Shown one piece after another: positions 61,646 to 64,000 of a DNA stretch of 64,000 bases; position 1 is the first letter of the stretch; each line of letters starts with the position of its first letter. The position numbers and the translations under genes are program-made. The DNA comes from Pelagomonas calceolata (lineage: Eukaryota > Sar > Pelagophyceae > Pelagomonadales > Pelagomonadaceae): NCBI GenBank assembly GCA_918797485.1, contig CAKKNE010000001.1:1240001-1304000 (forward strand). The letters are read 5' to 3'. The notes beneath the pieces are model-generated. The model did no database searches, was not told where the DNA came from, and worked only from the letters and a program-made list of their open reading frames with translations.

Positions 61646-61668
61646 GCTAGTGTCTTACATGCGCTAGC
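61646..61668 (+). promoter_or_regulatory. recurrent GCTAGTGTCTTACA...CGCTAGC motif
   Basis: GCTAGTGTCTTACA, spacer TG, then CGCTAGC. It lies 171 bp from the oxygenase start and 300 bp before the kinase start. Confidence 0.77.
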
Positions 61669-61934
61669 TCGAGCACCAGTGCTGCGCCACGCCCACGCGA
61701 GCCGTCCGGCCGGCCGCGGACCGATGGATGCGGGTCCGGCCACGGAAGCGTTGAGTTTGAAGCCGCGTTTAGGTTTTGGTGGTGCGTCGCTAGATGCGCG
61801 TTGCCGCCGCCCGCGGCGAGAGACAGCTGGTGGGACGTACGCACTTGGGGGCAGTGGCGCCTCGGCCCGGGACTGCTGGGCGGCTGCCCCGTGCAGCGTG
61901 GAGCACCGCACGTGACATCATCTCCTCCTGAGGG

Positions 61935-61964
61935 TCACGTGGGCGCGAGTCACGTGGGCGCGAG
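61935..61964. repeat. two perfect 15-bp copies, each with a CACGTG box
   Basis: The unit TCACGTGGGCGCGAG occurs twice without gap, ending 4 bp before the kinase ATG. CACGTG is a G-box/E-box core. It is most likely in the 5' UTR. Confidence 0.88.
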
Positions 61965-61968
61965 GACC

Positions 61969-64000
61969 ATGTGCGGCGGCCCGCCGCGGCGCGCGAGCCA
62001 GACGCCGACGAGCGACCTGACGGCGACGCCCCGCGGACCATCGCTGTACCCGGGCGCCCGGCCGCCGTTGTCCGGAGGTGACGCGCTCGACCACTCGGGC
62101 CTCACCGAGTGCACGACTGCAGTAAGACGCCAGGACTCGTCTTCTTCCTTCTTCCAAACGCCTGATAGGAGAAGCGCCGCGACGCCGCCACCCGTCCGGG
62201 AGTGCGAGGTCTGTGCCGGTGCCAAATGCGTTTGTTCGCCAGTAGATCTAAGCCCAGCATTACTCGAGAGGCACAACCGGCAGCAGCCGCTGCAGGGGCT
62301 GTCGTCGTTATCGCTAGGTGACAGGGAAGCCTTGAACCTCGATAATTTTGCGATCGTGTGTAAGATCGGCGAGGGGTCTTTCGGGAAAGTCGTGCTTGCC
62401 CGAAAGAAAGACGACGGGGCCCTCCACGCGGTCAAGGCGGTGCGCAAGGAGAAATTATTAGCGTCCGGGTCTGCGGCGATCCAACATGTCCTCGACGAGA
62501 ATAGCATCCTGCAGCGACTGAGGCATCCCTTCGTACTTACCTTACAGTACGCGTTCCAGGACGCCGATCGGCTGTACCTCGTGACGAATTATGTCGGGGG
62601 TGGCACGCTGTATCAATTAATAACACAACGAGGAAAAGTGAAAGAAGACTTGGTGAGATTCTACGCGGCGCAGCTCGCCGCAGCTTTTGCTTATCTCCAC
62701 CTAAATAATGTGGTGTACCGCGACCTCAAGCCGGAGAACGTCCTACTCGGATTAGATGGCTACGTCGTCCTGGCAGATTTTGGCCTCGCGAAAACACTGG
62801 TGGATACGACGACCGCAACCTTTTGCGGCACTCCCCTCTACTTAGCGCCGGAAGTCGTCCAGCGGCGACCCTACGCGTTTTCCGTCGACTGGTGGACTCT
62901 TGGGTGCCTTACGGTGGAGATGCTGACGGGACGGCCGCCGTTCGTGGCCCGAGACTTGCCTGAATTGATGCAGCTCATCGAGCAAGGTAAAAGATCCTTC
63001 GACGTCTCTACTTTGAGTGGCAACGCGTCCATGTTCGTGCTGGGGCTCTTACAAAAGGACGTCTCCAAAAGGTTAAAAGCGCCGGGCGTGTTTGATACGC
63101 ACTTCCTGCGATCAATAGACCGCACGGCACTCGAAAACAAGACCATCGAGCCGCCCTACGTCCCCGACCCCGCGAGCGAAGCCATTGGTAGAGGCGGCTC
63201 GCCGCGCCACGCGTCGCAGCGGGAGCTCGCGCAGTTCGCAAATTTCAACGCCTTTTGTCGAGACGAGTCGCCGCGGGCCCACGCCGAATTATCGTCCAAA
63301 TTATGTGATGCTGCTAGACGAGGAGCCTGTGGGGAGTTGCGGGAGTTGATGGCGGATGGTGCGGATGTGAATCACGGAGACTATGATCGAAGGACGGCGT
63401 TGCATTTAGGGGCCGCGGAAGGTCATCTGGATGTGGTGGACTTTCTCATAGCGCACGGCGCGGACGTGAACGCGCAGGACCGGTGGCGGGGCACACCTCT
63501 CAGGGACGCCGAGGCTAGTGACCATCAAAACGTTGTGGAGCTCCTAAAACGCCACGGCGCGCGCGACTCGGTCACGGAGCAGCGCGCTTCGGTCACGGAA
63601 GCCGACGTCACGTCGCGGTTATGCGACGCTGCTAGGCGTGGCGACGTCGAGTCCTTGAGACGATTAGTTGCGGCGGGCGCCGAAGTGACACGTTCAGATT
63701 ATGATGATAGGACACCGTTACACTTGGGCGCGGCGGAGGGCCACGTCCGGGTCGTGGAATACTTGATTGCGCGCGGTGCTGACGTGAATGCCTGTGATAG
63801 GTGGCGCGGCACGCCTTTACGAGACGCGGAGGACGGCGGCCACTCTAGTGTAGTGCAACTGCTGAAGCGCCACGGCGCGAAACGGTTGAAACGGCGCTCG
63901 CGTAGCCTAGGAAGCTTCGGCAACCTGCGCCAGGCCTTCCGGCAGCAGACGATGCGGAGGAACGTCTCGGCCATAAACATGGCCGCGATCGCGCCCGCAC
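61969..64000 (+). CDS. AGC-type protein kinase with C-terminal ankyrin repeats (partial, runs off the end)
   Basis: 677 codons with no stop up to the window edge. The kinase domain is complete: GEGSFGKV glycine loop (from residue 134), Lys156 in AVKAV, YRDLKPEN (Asp252), DFGLAK (Asp270), FCGTPLYLAPE and DWWTLG. The YRD motif and T-x-FCGTP activation loop place it among AGC kinases. From about residue 445, two similar ankyrin blocks follow, each with LCDAARRG, then DYD-RT-LHLGAAEGH, RGADVN or HGADVN, and RWRGTPLRDAE. The N-terminus is disordered with a Cys-rich patch (CEVCAGAKCVC). The ATG at 61969 is the first in frame after a stop at 61648. Confidence 0.88.
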   Translation, partial: MCGGPPRRASQTPTSDLTATPRGPSLYPGARPPLSGGDALDHSGLTECTTAVRRQDSSSSFFQTPDRRSAATPPPVRECEVCAGAKCVCSPVDLSPALLERHNRQQPLQGLSSLSLGDREALNLDNFAIVCKIGEGSFGKVVLARKKDDGALHAVKAVRKEKLLASGSAAIQHVLDENSILQRLRHPFVLTLQYAFQDADRLYLVTNYVGGGTLYQLITQRGKVKEDLVRFYAAQLAAAFAYLHLNNVVYRDLKPENVLLGLDGYVVLADFGLAKTLVDTTTATFCGTPLYLAPEVVQRRPYAFSVDWWTLGCLTVEMLTGRPPFVARDLPELMQLIEQGKRSFDVSTLSGNASMFVLGLLQKDVSKRLKAPGVFDTHFLRSIDRTALENKTIEPPYVPDPASEAIGRGGSPRHASQRELAQFANFNAFCRDESPRAHAELSSKLCDAARRGACGELRELMADGADVNHGDYDRRTALHLGAAEGHLDVVDFLIAHGADVNAQDRWRGTPLRDAEASDHQNVVELLKRHGARDSVTEQRASVTEADVTSRLCDAARRGDVESLRRLVAAGAEVTRSDYDDRTPLHLGAAEGHVRVVEYLIARGADVNACDRWRGTPLRDAEDGGHSSVVQLLKRHGAKRLKRRSRSLGSFGNLRQAFRQQTMRRNVSAINMAAIAPA

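Larger units (their letters stand above)
61475..61968. other. 494-bp divergent intergenic region
   Basis: Between the oxygenase-Sel1 gene and the kinase gene. Holds a recurrent motif (61646-61668) and a tandem CACGTG repeat (61935-61964). Confidence 0.55.

Noticed and set aside
1-64000. CRISPR arrays, operons with Shine-Dalgarno sites, bacterial terminators
   Set aside because: None seen, and introns, presequences and gene families show this is a eukaryotic nuclear genome.

Overview
This is a GC-rich, gene-dense stretch of a eukaryotic nuclear genome. It most likely comes from a photosynthetic stramenopile, and a pelagophyte related to Aureococcus or Pelagomonas fits best. The reasons are inference from several signals. 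Five short introns look like Aureococcus-type introner elements, with near-perfect terminal inverted repeats and an 8-bp target duplication at the clearest site. Several proteins start with a signal peptide followed by a plastid transit-like segment, one with an ASAFAP-like cleavage site. Two genes carry the RINGv (RING-CH) plus tetratricopeptide layout that I associate with this group. About 40 protein genes are visible. Most are intronless, and they are packed as head-to-head pairs with short shared promoters and tail-to-tail pairs whose stop codons lie within about 40 bp of each other.

Layout. 1-10 kb: the end of an unknown gene, a RING-H2 protein, Nse4 (SMC5/6 complex), a TFIIS-N/DEK-type nuclear protein, a plastid-directed SNase-like nuclease, a LINE remnant, coronin, a 2OG-Fe(II) oxygenase and a Pro/Ala-rich protein. 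10-25 kb: a MYND+RINGv+TPR protein, an M16 peptidase, a COPI-associated membrane protein, an actin-related protein, a lumen-directed WW protein, GatA-type amidase, NEIL3-type DNA glycosylase, a thioesterase-like hydrolase fused to a LOTUS domain, a second thioesterase, a plastid protein and a SnoaL-like membrane protein. 25.7-27.7 kb: a near-complete mariner-like transposon (DD39D) with terminal inverted repeats. 27.8-43.4 kb: a surface WD40 protein, a nucleotide-sugar transporter, a SANT-domain protein, a DUF6816-like lumen protein, a PcfJ-like protein, an unknown protein, eRF3, trehalose-phosphate synthase/phosphatase and a HAD phosphatase. 43.8-64 kb: an acidic Tudor-like protein, a ZZ-finger protein, a RINGv+TPR protein, ISD11, ERGIC-3/Erv46, several secreted or membrane proteins, a truncated CDP-DAG synthase, a sedolisin, a TIM-barrel epimerase-like enzyme, a 2OG-oxygenase with Sel1 repeats, and an AGC kinase with ankyrin repeats that runs off the end.

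The most striking unlabelled signal is a 20-27 bp imperfect inverted repeat, GCTAGTGTCTTACA followed by a short spacer and CGCTAGC. It occurs 15 times. Every copy is intergenic, upstream of a start codon, and none lies between convergent genes; 11 sit between divergent genes. I read it as a lineage-specific, orientation-independent promoter element. Other points of interest are the thioesterase-LOTUS fusion, the introners that take their 5' splice site (GT or GC) from the duplicated target, and four genes broken by a single frameshift, which may be assembly indels.
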